From the NCBI GenBank assembly GCA_022828595.1, contig JAKGHH010000002.1, forward strand, positions 88,380,076-88,444,075: DNA of 64,000 nt. Direction: 5' to 3'. How positions within the stretch are numbered: position 1 is the first letter of the stretch; each line of letters opens with the position of its first letter. Shown in pieces: positions 11,804-22,516 of the stretch. Source of the DNA: Nelumbo lutea. Its lineage: Eukaryota; Streptophyta; Magnoliopsida; Proteales; Nelumbonaceae. The position numbers and the translations under genes were made by a program. The notes beneath the pieces are model-generated. The model did not search any database. It was given only the letters and a program-made list of their open reading frames with translations, and was not told where the DNA came from.

Positions 11804-13558
11804 ATGGCTAGCCCTCCTTGTGTGTCCTTCCTAAAACTTGAATCCCATAATCATTTTGTGAAATCATTTGCAGTTATCTTAGTGTTTCTATTGCTAAACG
11901 TTTCTTCTTTCCATTCTTATGCCTCTCCTACCACTTCTGCTACTAGTATGATGGTAGAACAAGCAAAAGCTCTCCTTGAATGGAAATCCAGTCTCTCCAA
12001 CCAAGCCAAGTCTATTCTCCCTTCTTGGGGACAATCTGTTCCTAGTAACTACAATGTCACAATTTCTTCTTTTCTATTCAATCCATGCAATTGGACAAGA
12101 ATTGCTTGCAACATGGATGGAAGCATCACTAAAATAAGCCTACCAAACATGGGTTTGAAAGGTACACTACTCAACTTCAGCTTCTCTTCCTTCCTGGGTC
12201 TTTCCCATCTTAATCTCTCCAATAATAGCCTCTTTGGTACTATTCCTTCCCACATCAGTGAGCTTCCCAAACTCGCCTACCTTGATTTGTCTATGAACCA
12301 GTTTTCCGGAGGTATCCCACAAGAAATCAGCTTCCTTGAAACTCTCCAAATTTTGTATCTCCACCAAAATCACTTGAATGGTTCCATCCCAGCATCAGTG
12401 GGCAATTTGAGTAATATGACTGTTCTTTACCTGTATCAAAATCAGTTGTCTGGTCCTATTCCTCCAGAAATAGGAAACTTGACAAATCTTCCTGATCTCA
12501 ATTTGTCTACTAACCATCTAACAGGGTCCATTCCTTCAGCTTTGGAAAACTTGACCATGCTCACCAGCTTGGATCTGTCTAATAATTCATTATCAGGTTC
12601 CATTCCAGCATTTATGTGTAGCTTAAGCAACCTGACGAAACTATTCCTTAATAGAAATGAACTATCTGGTCCCATTCCTCAACAAATAGGAAATTTGAAA
12701 AATCTTGTTAGGCTAAAACTGTCAAATAACCATCTATCAGGTTCCGTTCCTCATGAATTAGGCAATCTCACAAAGTTGGTTTCAGTACATCTGTATTTAA
12801 ACAATTTCTCTGGTCAGTTTCCGCCACATATATGCAAGGGTGGATTACTTCGCAGATTTATAGTACATACCAATCATTTTAGAGGACCCATTCCAGAAAG
12901 CTTGAGAAATTGCACAAGCTTGGTCAGAGTTCGACTTGAAAACAACCAATTCAGTTCAAATGTTTCAGAGGCTTTTGGCGTGTACCCAAATTTGGACTAC
13001 ATTGACGTAAACCATAACAAATTGTATGGTGAGCTCTCACAAAACTGGGGAGATTGCTCAAGTTTAACAGATCTACGAATGTCTGCAAATAAGATCACTG
13101 GCAGGATACCATCTGGGTTTGGGAGGTTAACTCATTTGGGCATTCTTGACCTTTCATCAAATCATCTAGAGGGAGAGATCCCAAAAGAAATAGGAAAGAT
13201 GGTATCTCTGAACAACTTGAGTTTGGAAAATAATCAACTCTCTGGTAGGTTACCTGTGCAAATTGGAATGTTGTTCAACCTACAACTTCTTGACCTATCA
13301 AACAACCTTTTGAGTGGTCCAATACCTGAACGAATAGGGAACTGCGTCGAACTAGAATATCTGAATCTCAAGAGAAATAGATTCAGTGAAAATATTCCTT
13401 TCCAAATTGGTAATCTTGTTCATCTCCAAATTTTATTGGATCTTAGTGAAAACAATATCACAGGAGAAATACCTTCACAACTTGGCCACCTGACATCTTT
13501 GGAAAAACTAAATCTCTCTCACAATAAGTTGTCTGGTTTGATTCCTTCCTCTCTTTGA
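11804..13558 (+). CDS. LRR receptor-like protein, ectodomain only (truncated LRR-RLK)
   Basis: 584 codons with no stop. The ATG at 11804 is chosen because an in-frame ATG at 11723 lies upstream of the TATA box. Residues about 20-40 form a hydrophobic signal peptide (FAVILVFLLLNVSSF). Residues about 52-104 are a plant LRR N-terminal cap with the NPCNWTRIAC motif (C95, C102). About 19-20 plant-type LRRs of 24 residues follow (consensus LxxLxLSxNxLSGxIPxxIGNLxxL), with many N-glycosylation sites. The layout matches the MIK2-like LRR receptor kinases of plants, which sense extracellular ligands at the plasma membrane. Such proteins normally continue into a transmembrane segment and a kinase, and both are missing. 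The stop TGA at 13556-13558 is created at the junction with CACTA-type sequence. It could be a broken gene or a secreted truncated receptor. Confidence 0.85.
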   Translation: MASPPCVSFLKLESHNHFVKSFAVILVFLLLNVSSFHSYASPTTSATSMMVEQAKALLEWKSSLSNQAKSILPSWGQSVPSNYNVTISSFLFNPCNWTRIACNMDGSITKISLPNMGLKGTLLNFSFSSFLGLSHLNLSNNSLFGTIPSHISELPKLAYLDLSMNQFSGGIPQEISFLETLQILYLHQNHLNGSIPASVGNLSNMTVLYLYQNQLSGPIPPEIGNLTNLPDLNLSTNHLTGSIPSALENLTMLTSLDLSNNSLSGSIPAFMCSLSNLTKLFLNRNELSGPIPQQIGNLKNLVRLKLSNNHLSGSVPHELGNLTKLVSVHLYLNNFSGQFPPHICKGGLLRRFIVHTNHFRGPIPESLRNCTSLVRVRLENNQFSSNVSEAFGVYPNLDYIDVNHNKLYGELSQNWGDCSSLTDLRMSANKITGRIPSGFGRLTHLGILDLSSNHLEGEIPKEIGKMVSLNNLSLENNQLSGRLPVQIGMLFNLQLLDLSNNLLSGPIPERIGNCVELEYLNLKRNRFSENIPFQIGNLVHLQILLDLSENNITGEIPSQLGHLTSLEKLNLSHNKLSGLIPSSL

Positions 13559-14764
13559 TGGAATTGCTATTGATTCAGCTTCTACAGAAGTGATGGAATA
13601 GTATTGTTTCAATCATTTCTTTTACTATTATTTATGCTTTCATTTAATGATTCATTTTTTGGGTTAATATTATAGGATAAGTTGAGGGAAGTAGCTTTAC
13701 AACAATCATTATATGAATCCAGAAGTAGTACATCCCTTAAGAATGATCTCTTTTCATAAGTGATGGGTGAAGAAGGGCATGGGCGTGTGCGCTTATTAGG
13801 GTTTGGTCAAACCCCAACAATTATTTAGGGACCCTCACCTGGCGTGCTTTCAATAGCAAATTAATTGAAGAAAAATAAAAAAATTGTCTGAGAAAGTTAA
13901 TGATATGAATCGTAAATATGTTGAAATACAAAATAAATAATCTCATCTTGAAGAACAATTTGCACAAATGAAAGAGTTGCTATTGAACAAATGGGTACAA
14001 GTTAAAACACATTCTTATTTTTTTAGATTATTTTAAAGTATTTTGTTATTGACTTATATTTTTCTAATAGTATTTATTTTTATTTTTGCAAGGTTTTAAA
14101 TAATATAGGCAGTCTCATCCTTTTCCCACACTTAATGCCTTTTTCTGTTGGGAGGCACATACTTGAAATTCTTTAAGTGTAAGAAATTAGAATTTTTACT
14201 TAGTCAAATTTTATTTTTTTGATAATTTTTATATATTATTAAGTTTGTTTATTTAATGCATATACTTACAAGTTTCTTAATAATTAACAGAACCAAGTTC
14301 ATATGGCTAGTCTTCCAACTTGTTTTCTAGTACATCTTATGTGAATAAAACAATATAATAAAAAAGTATATTAAATAATAAAACTTAAATTTACAAGTTT
14401 TCTTATTATTTTACACTTTGTTTATCTATTTTAACTTATTTTAATCAACTTTTGTACTTACTATTTTAAAGTCACTTGTTTTTCTAAAAACAAGTTAAGT
14501 TGAAATTTTCAGGAGTTAATGTAGCTTATGGTGTTTTATCAAGTGATGATTCTACTAAAATTGTATATAGAGAACCATTAGAAATTGGATGGATAGAAGT
14601 GTACATTAAATCTATACTTAGCCCTTTAACTTCACTAATGGAACCATATGGACACATTACAACTCTACAAGATGTCGTACAATTGGAGGTTTTTTGGGTA
14701 AAAGAATATGTAAGTATTTTTATAGCTATACAAACATTTATATCTATTTATATGATTTTTAACT
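13557..14764 (+). pseudogene. En/Spm (CACTA)-type Transposase_24-like gene, 3' part, copy 1
   Basis: The sequence aligns with copy 2 (minus strand, 31690-34250) read in reverse. It starts in the exon piece DGIAIDSAS (13558 on) and continues with KLREVALQQS and TSLKNDLFS (about 13680-13760). A stretch around 13800-13830 pairs with the GLGATPTNIWGPSPG region of copy 2. A coiled-coil segment lies at 13890-14010 (HLEEQFAQMKELLL). The C-terminal domain VAYGVLSSDDSTKIVYREPL is at about 14517-14583. This order fits the plant En/Spm 'Transposase_24' family as I know it. Stops, frame changes and the absence of the 5' half show it is dead. Element B cuts it at 14769, and it resumes at 27620. Confidence 0.75.
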
Positions 14765-14769
14765 AATGC

Positions 14770-16045
14770 TGAAGGGATGAGAGATCCATCATATGGATGC
14801 CTGAATTCTGCAAGAAGGTTGGGCGAAATTTCAAAAATTTCCCTCTCCCCCATCTGGGAATCGCATTCCCCATTTTAGAAAACTGCATTTTCGAGGATCA
14901 ATCTTGAAACAAATCAGATTAGATCTGAAACCAAAAGGAAGGAGAGGAATATACCTGATATAGAGTAATAGTAACTCCCAATGAAGGTGTTCACGCCCAA
15001 GGAGAAGACCAAAATCTGCTCCCATTGAAGATGACACAGTGTGAGGTGAAGCAAGATCAATAGGATGGCTCTTCAGCAAAAATCGAAATCTTCAGCAAGA
15101 ATGTAGTAGAGGGCTGGTGAGCACGACTTTAGATTGCCTCTTCTACCAAGAAGCAATATCAATAATGATTCTTGATCACTCCCATAGGTGGAGACAAACT
15201 GGGTAGGGGCGGCAAGAACAAGAAGAAAAAAAGCAGAAGACAGGATCAGTCAAACTGTGAGTTGTCTTCTCTCTTAATTCAGTAGACTATGAGTGTTTGT
15301 TGGAGGTCCACCCTGCTCTCCTATTTATAGCCTTAAAGAGATGATCTCATAATCCCTTTAGGAGTTTCCTAATCAAAATCTTTTATTTGGATCAGGACTC
15401 TCTTTAAGAGATAAGGATAATCCCTTATGTTATTTGTAGATAAAGATCGGCCTTCCTAATCAAATTAGGAGTTTTCTGATCCAAATCTTTATTTGGATCT
15501 GGACTCTTTAAGTGGATAGGGATAATCCCTTATCCTATTGGCTGATCCAAATCCCAGAACCACCCCCTATTAATTAATCTTATTAAGCCGGTTCGAATAT
15601 GGCTTTAGGCCCATTAAGTCAATGTACTCACTTAACCTCTTAATCTGTTGCCCAGTTGGTCATTCTTGTATGGCGTAAGACCCAAACATTGATCTACACA
15701 TCAGTTACATAGGTTCAACCCAACCTTTGTTACAAGGCTTGGTCAAATTTACTGTAGGAGATAGTGAACCCCTGAGTCCATCACCATGGGCTCTTAATGA
15801 GCCCAACATTTACACTAAATGGTCCTTGGGTCCAGCCACCTTATGAAAACCCAAGGACTGTGGGCAGATGCAAGATTAGCCCATCAGGTATTACCCTCAA
15901 TGGTCTTACACTTAACCTCTCAGCCCATAATGATCAAAAACTGCCCGACAAGAGAGGACCTCTCCCTCGGCTGTAAGGTGTAGTGCCGCACTCTCTACTT
16001 ACATGGATCCTGGGAATTAAAACCTTTTGCAAACATTTTGAAACC

Positions 16046-16110
<65 letters not shown>

Positions 16111-16726
16111 CAAAACAAATTTCAACGGTTGAAATCAACTATTAGCAGTTTAGGTTTCCATCCGAGAGAGTGCATCCCCGATCATTCACTTTGTCCAACA
16201 AAGGGGCTGATCCCGTCACTATGATCACCCACTTAGATGAATTCTTGGACTGTCCCAACATACCTAGGTTTTGACCCCCTCTAAGAATCTCACTGATTGG
16301 CATATCAAAGACAAACCAATCCAACACCTAGTGTAGTACCATAATCGAGTCTAGGGGTCAGGTGTAACATTCCAGTTTTGCCCATCTATCTCCAAGGTTC
16401 AGGGAAATACTGAAATTTTGGTCCGGTTTAGGGTTTCAAGAAAACCCACAGTACATGTACCTTATGTCTCTCCCTAGCAACTGAGACAAGCCACCCCAGC
16501 CAACTTGGCAGTAAATCAGTGTCAGCCGTGTCAGGATAAATCTCCCTAGATCTATGCAACCGCTGTGAAGATTCTAAACTAACACGAGTCTGATAAGTGT
16601 CCCGTTTAAGGGTATTACACAGAAACATACCACAATGACATTAATCAATTATGTACTTTATTCATTTACAATAATTATCAAAAGGTACATCAATCTGATT
16701 GGAGCTAAGGGCATAACTACCTAATA
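14770..16726 (-). repeat. 3' LTR of element B
   Basis: Read on the minus strand it starts TATTAGGTAGTTATGCCC (TG start mutated to TA) and ends CATCCCTTCA. A TATA box CTATAAATAG is at 15330-15321 on the minus strand. It contains an (AT)n run at 16049-16108. Confidence 0.9.
16049..16108. repeat. (AT)n microsatellite inside the B 3' LTR
   Basis: About 60 bases of alternating A and T. The B 5' LTR has an AT run at the same place (26957-27010). The A LTRs have only a short ATATATATGATATATACC there, so the run expanded from a short seed. Confidence 0.95.
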
Positions 16727-16740
16727 GCTGCCACTTGCAC

Positions 16741-17002
16741 TTAGGTCCAATCGGGTACAAGCCGGAGTCCCATACTTTCCATGTATTTTTGAAACACTTT
16801 TTGTGTTAATGGCTTAGTTAATGGGTCTGCTACATTTTCCGCTGATGCTACCTTCTGAATCAGGTCGTCCCCTCTTCCAACTATCTCCTGTAGTACATGG
16901 TACTTCCTCTCGATGTGCTTCAACTTCGAGTGGGCTCGTGGCTCCTTAGCCTGAGCAATGGCTCAAGTGTTGTCACACAACAATGGAATGGGTGATGTGC
17001 TG
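16741..17002 (-). pseudogene. Element B RNase H C-terminal end
   Basis: On the minus strand the motifs are PIPLLCDN, AQAKEP, then KHIERKYHVLQEIVGRGD and NVADPLTKPLTQKVFQK, ending in a TAA at 16743-16741. Element C interrupts the gene after 17002; the upstream part resumes at 22517. The close match to element A around 8640-8905 fixes the frame. Confidence 0.9.
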
Positions 17003-17326
17003 TGTTGAATGGGCCGATTTGTGTTTAGTTTATTTTCTTTTAAATTAAGAAGTTGTTGGGCCTTGGGCCCATTAGTTTTTATTTTTTAAAAAAAATTGTA
17101 ACTATTTAGTTTGAGTTGCCGCCCTTCTAAGGGCATCTTTCTAATATCTCATATTTAAGTTAAATCTAAATAGAATGAGGGGCTGGCGGCTAGGGTTATG
17201 ATATGCAATCCTAGTTGACCTTCTTCTCATTTTCTTCCTCTTTCTCTTCCTATTGCTGAAATCTACAACTTTCCCCTCTTCCTTTCACAAGAAGCTTGAC
17301 CGTATCAACAGATAGTGGTTTCTACT
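17003..17326 (+). repeat. 5' LTR of element C
   Basis: It runs from TGTTGAATGGGCC to GTGGTTTCTACT and matches 22195-22516. It includes the phrase GGGCCTTGGGCCCATTAG. The TATA-like site seen in the 3' copy is mutated here. Confidence 0.92.
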
Positions 17327-17337
17327 TGGTATCAGAG
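17327..17337 (+). other. Primer-binding site of element C
   Basis: TGGTATCAGAG directly follows the 5' LTR and matches the initiator Met-tRNA primer site of plant copia elements. Confidence 0.88.
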
Positions 17338-17802
17338 TAGGTTGAAGGTTCTAGAAGTGATTCTCTCATGCAACCCTAGATCGGCCGACTGCATGGAGAT
17401 TTAAGAGGCTGATCGAAGCTCTCAAGTAAGCCTAGTTTTTGGATTTTCTTGATGGATCTGTATGCCCTGTAACTGGTCTAGGGTTTCTCATCATAATTAG
17501 GAAAAAATGGAGAAAGGGGAAGAGTCTTGTTTTTGTTGGACTCTTCAATTTTGACCTAGGTAGTGGCGCTCTATTTTTTTAGGGTTCCTTGGAGTTTTTT
17601 ATAAGGGGTGATTCAAGTCCCACATGGTTTGATGGCTCCTAGTGAGGGCAACTACTTTTTCTCTCTCTTCTCCCATCCCGCAGAAAAGGAATCTTTCGTG
17701 GAAAGAAAGTCCAGGACACCAAAGGAGTGTCGTTGGTTCTAGAAGGTATTTTGTTTGTTCTTGCTGCATTTTTTATTTGTTTCTATACACTTTTGAAGAA
17801 GC
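17338..17802 (+). other. Leader of element C
   Basis: About 465 bases lie between the primer site and the gag ATG. No gene or repeat is seen in it. Confidence 0.7.
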
Positions 17803-20800
17803 ATGGAGGGATACAGAGTTGAATATAAGCCCGAGAATGAAATAAGACCTGTGGAAGGAGGTGCTAGAGACCCCTTTAGAGCTAGGATCATTACTACAGT
17901 TAGGTTGGATGGTACAAACTACTTGGAATGGTCCCAATGTGCAAAGATGGCCATTGGGGCTTGTGGAAAATTGGGGTATATTACTGGTGAAGAGGTGAAA
18001 CCTAAAACTGGCAACTCTCGGTGGCTGTAGGAAAATTATATGGTAATGACATGGTTGTGTAATTCCATGTTGCCACATATAAGTAAAAACTTTTTATGGG
18101 CAAATACTGCTAAGGAGATATGGGATGGGGTTGCAGAAACATATTCACAAAGGGAGAATGTTGCTAGGGCTTATCAACTAAGGAATCAGATTATTGCTAC
18201 AAGGCAGGGAGATAGATCTGTTGCAGCCTATTTTTCAGTCCTTAAGACCCTGTGGCGGGAGATCGACCATCTTGAGACTTTTTCTTGGGAAACCACCAAG
18301 GATGGAGCTACCTATCAAAGACACATAGAGAAGTATAGGGTGTTCGAATTTCTTGCTGAACATAACCCTGAGTATGACATTGTACGACAACATCTTCTTT
18401 CCAGGGACAATGTCACTCTCTCCCAAGCATATGCCTTTTGTGTCAGGAGAGGAGTGCAAGAGGGATGTAATGATAAAGAATCTCATTTTTTATCAGTCCA
18501 CTATGGTAAGTGCTGTGAAATCTAAACAGAATGGCAATGAAAACAAGAAGGAAGACAAAAGGGACTTGGTCTGTAACTACTATAAGAAGCCTAAGCATAT
18601 AAGAGATACTTGTTGGAAGCTTCACCCACATATTGTGTCGACCAGATTGAAGAATAAGAAAGGAAATGCACACATGGCAGTTAATGGTGACACTCCGGCC
18701 CCCTACTACAGCTGCTTTGGAGGCCGTTACAGCTGCTGCAATAAGGGCCGAGCTTGAGAGGTTTGGGTTACTTCTGAATCAGAGGGATACAACTAGTTCC
18801 AGTTCAGCCGCAAGTGGACAACAAGGTACATGTAGCACAGGTCGAGCTCACTCTACCTCCTTTGCCCATACAGGTAGTTCACATGTCACTATAAACTATG
18901 TTTCTGCTTTAGGTAAGGAGAGATCTCCTTGGATTATAGACTCTGGAGCCACAGAGCACATGACCCATTGCTCCACTATTTTCTCCTCTTACCAGTTCTA
19001 TTTTGGCAGAGATAGGATCTACACAACTGATGGATCCCATGTTCCTATTGCTGGGAAGGGATCTGTAAGATTAATGATTCCATTTGTTTACCATCTATCC
19101 TCCATGTTCCTAGATTGAGCACCAATTTATTATTTGTTAGTAGTCTGACTAAGAATTTGAACTGCTTAGTAATTTTTTATCTTGGACGCTGTATTTTGTA
19201 GGATCTGGATTCAAGGAGGACGATTGGGAGTGGTTGTGAAATGAATGGAATCTACCTCCTGGATGCTCTCTCTCCACCAAAGTAATCATGTTTGTAGGGA
19301 CAATGAGTCAAAATCTGTGAATCAGATTATGCTTTGGCATAATCGTCTAGGTCATTTGTCTTTTTCTTCTTTGAGTTCTTTGTTTCCAAAACTGTTTTAG
19401 TCTGTGAGTCTGTCAAGTTTGAAGTGTGAAGGTTGTGAACTTGGAAAGCATTGTAGACACTCTTTTAAATCTAGTAATAAAAGATGTTCTTCTCCTTTTG
19501 ATGTTATTCATTCAGATGTATAGGGCCCTTATCATGTTCCCTCTATGGGCGGCTATTGCTATTTTCTCCTATTTGTGGATGATTTCTCTCGATATTCCTG
19601 GATTTACTTGATGAAATCTCATGATGAAGTAACATCATTCGTGAGACAATTCCACCAAATGGTACTAACACAGTTTGGAACGAGAATAAAGATGTTCAGA
19701 TCTGACAATGCTAGGGAATATTTTGAGAGACATTGCCTCATATCTGTTGGAGTATGGTGTTGTCCATCAGAGTAGATGCTCCTACAGTCCACAGCAAAAT
19801 GGTGTTGTAGAGGGGAAGAATAGATACATTGTTGAGACGACAAGAAGCATGATGATCACAGCTACAGTTCCAATTTGTTTTTGGGGTGATGTAGTTCCCA
19901 CGGCAGTATATCTGATTAACAGGGTGCCTTCTTGTATACTTGGATTCAACACTCCATTCAGCCTTCTTTTTCCTCAGGGGGAGATATTTCATATTCCTCT
20001 AAGGGTATTTGGGTGTGTTTGGGTGTGTCTGCTTTGCGCATATCCTTGGTCCTTACCGTTCGAAGCTTGATCCCAAGGCAAAGAAATGTATCTTCCTTGG
20101 ATATGTAGAGAATAAAAAAGGGTACCGCTGCTATGATCCTGTCTCTAGGAACCGGTATGTTACTATGGACATTACCTTTTTTGAATCTACGTATTTCTTC
20201 TCAAGGAATCCTTCTCAAGGGGAGTGTTTTGGGGAAGTAAGTTATCAGTCTATCCCTCTCCCAGTTCCAGTCCCTATGTCTACTCATGTGCTTGACCACC
20301 ACCTGATATCACCTACCTTGCCACCTCCTTTGCATTCCGTCTCATAGCATTACTCACGATAGAGACTTCATAAGGCGGTTGATTCCACTACAACAGAACC
20401 CACACCACTTCCTGTCGATCCCTTGGAGACTCCAGATTCGGCTGATACGGATTCAGGTATTCCTCTTGATCCCACTACTACTTTAGTTCCCACTGGTCCT
20501 ACTAACGCTGTTATAGATAACCTTGATCTCCCTATTGCTCTTAGAAAAGGGAAGAGAAAGTGCATTGCTCATTGTATTTCACAGTACTTATCCTACAGTG
20601 GACTTTCTCCTTCCTACCGTGCTTTTCTCTCTTCTCTTGATTCAGTGTCTATACCCAAGGGTGTTAGTGAGGATCTCTCCAAACCTAAGTGGAAGACAAC
20701 TATGCAGGAAGAGATGGAGGTTTTGATTAAGAATAAAACATGGGGGATTGTGAACCTACCAGAAGGCAAGGAGACAGTTGGATGCAGATGGATTTACATA

Positions 20801-22190
20801 GTAAAGTATAAGGCAGATGGAAGTATAGAGAGGTACAAGGCAAGACTTGTTGCAAAGGGTACATACAAACCTATGGAATTAATTATCTAGAGACATTTGC
20901 ACTAGTTGCAAAGATGACCTATGTTCGGATACTCCTTTCTCTTGTTGCCTCATACTCTTGTTCCTTGTTTCAATTGGACGTGAAGAATGCTTTCCTAAAT
21001 GGGGATCTGCAAGAAGAGGTGTATATGGATCTTCCACCTGGTTTTTATGATAACGCTGAAAAGGGAAAGGTATGCAAGCTGAAGAAGTCACTATATGGCT
21101 TGAAACAATCTCCCAAAGCATGGTTTGACAGATTCAGAAAGGCCCTGATTGTTTTTGGCTACACTCAAACTCAATCTGATCACACCTTGTTTGTGAAGTG
21201 TAGGGGATCTTTGGTGTTAACCCTGATTGTTTATGTGGATGATATTGTTGTCACTGAGAATGATCTGAGTGAGATTGATAGTCTGAAGAGGAACCTGCAT
21301 AAGGAATTTGAGATTAAGGATCTTGGAGAACTGAGATACTTCTTAGGCATCGAAGTTGCGAGATCGAAACATGAAATTTTTATCTCTCAAAGGAAGTATG
21401 TCTTGGACCTTCTCCAAGAGACAGGGAAGCTTGGAACAAAGGTAGCTAGCACCCCCATTGATCATAACCATAGAATCAGTGCATTAGAAGGTGAACCAGT
21501 AAAGGACCTTGGGAGATACCAAAAACTTGTGGGTCGGCTACTATACTTGTGTATGACAAGACCAGACATCTCCTATATAGCAAGTGTAGTGAGTCAATAC
21601 ATGCATGCTCTACGAAACCAGCACTGGAAGGCACTTGACTGGATCCTTGCTTATTTGAAGGGACATCCCAGCAGAGGCATATTGTTTGTTGATCATGGAC
21701 AGTTGAAGCTAGAGGCTTATACAAATGCAGATTGGGTAGGATGCCTTGATGACAGAAGATCAACTTCAGGAGTGTACACCCTAGTTGTGGGTAACATAGT
21801 CTAATGGAAGAGTAAAAAAAAAATAGTTGTGGCAAGATCAAGTGCAGAAGTCGAATATAGGGCCATGGCACATGGAGTTTCAGAACTTCTCTGGACCCGT
21901 TCTCTGTTAGAAGAAATCGGTGTACAGGCAGAAGAACCTATGATGCTATACTGTGATAACCAGGCAACAATTAATATTGCCTATAATCTAGTCCAGTATG
22001 ACCGAACTAAGCACATTGAAGTAGATAGACATTTTATAAGAGAAAGGGTAACTTCTGGAGAAGTTTGTCTTCCATACATTTCTTCTGATCTGTAACTTGC
22101 TGATGTTCTCACTAAAGGCATTGCAAAGAATAAGCTGGAGCATGATCTACGCAAGTTGGGAATGTATGACATCTACTCCCAACTTGAGGG
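17803..22190 (+). pseudogene. Ty1/copia gag-pol of element C, inactivated
   Basis: Gag starts MEGYRVEYKPENE, with a capsid-like stretch RLDGTNYLEWSQCAKMAI (about 17902-17955). A TAG at 18028-18030 interrupts it, then the same frame runs to 18525. The zinc knuckle at about 18572-18614 reads CNYYKKPKHIRDTC, with the second Cys changed to Tyr. The protease DSG is at 18939-18947. Integrase spans about 19330-20110 (CEGC, LFVDDFSRYSW, RSDNAREYF). RT spans about 20690-21350 with YVDD at 21232-21243. RNase H runs from about 21700 (ADWVGCLDDRRSTSG, VARSSAEVEYRAMA, MLYCDNQATINIA, RTKHIEVDRHFIRE). At least three frameshifts fall in gag-integrase, and TAA stops lie at 21802 and 22093, so it cannot encode a working polyprotein. 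Confidence 0.92.
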
Positions 22191-22194
22191 AGAG

Positions 22195-22516
22195 TGTTGA
22201 ATGGGCCGATTTGTGTTTATTTTTTTTTCTTTTAAATTAAGAAGTTGTTAGGCCTTGGGCCCATTAGTTTTTATTTTTAAAAGAGTTGTAACTATTTAGT
22301 TTGAGTTGCCACCCAACTAAGGGCATCTCTGTAATATATCATATTTAAGTTAAATATAAATAGAATGAGGGGCTGGCGGCTAGGGTTATGATACACAATC
22401 CTAGTTGACCTTCTTCTTCTTTTCTTCCTCTTTCTCTTCCTATTGCTGAAATCTACAACTTTCCCCTCTTCCTTTCACAAGAAGCTTGACCGAATTAGCA
22501 GATAGTGGTTTCTACT
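22195..22516 (+). repeat. 3' LTR of element C
   Basis: It follows the purine tract TTGAGGGAGAG (22184-22194) and starts TGTTGAAT. A TATA box TATAAATAG lies at 22355-22363. It matches the 5' LTR at 17003-17326. Confidence 0.92.

Larger units (their letters stand above)
17003..22516 (+). mobile_element. Complete Ty1/copia element C nested in B
   Basis: The element is 5514 bp with LTRs of 324 and 322 bp, TGTTGAAT at the left edge and a non-canonical TTTCTACT at the right edge. The flanks TGCTG (16998-17002) and TATTG (22517-22521) form a degenerate 5-bp duplication (3 of 5 bases). The insertion is in the RNase H of B: the host sequence rejoins around the VVPS / STSPIPLLCDN codons. The LTRs are nearly the same apart from small indels, so C is the youngest layer of this nest. 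Confidence 0.92.

Noticed and set aside
12049..12675. Minus-strand open frames across the LRR gene
   Set aside because: They are shadows of the repeated LRR codons and encode no known domain.
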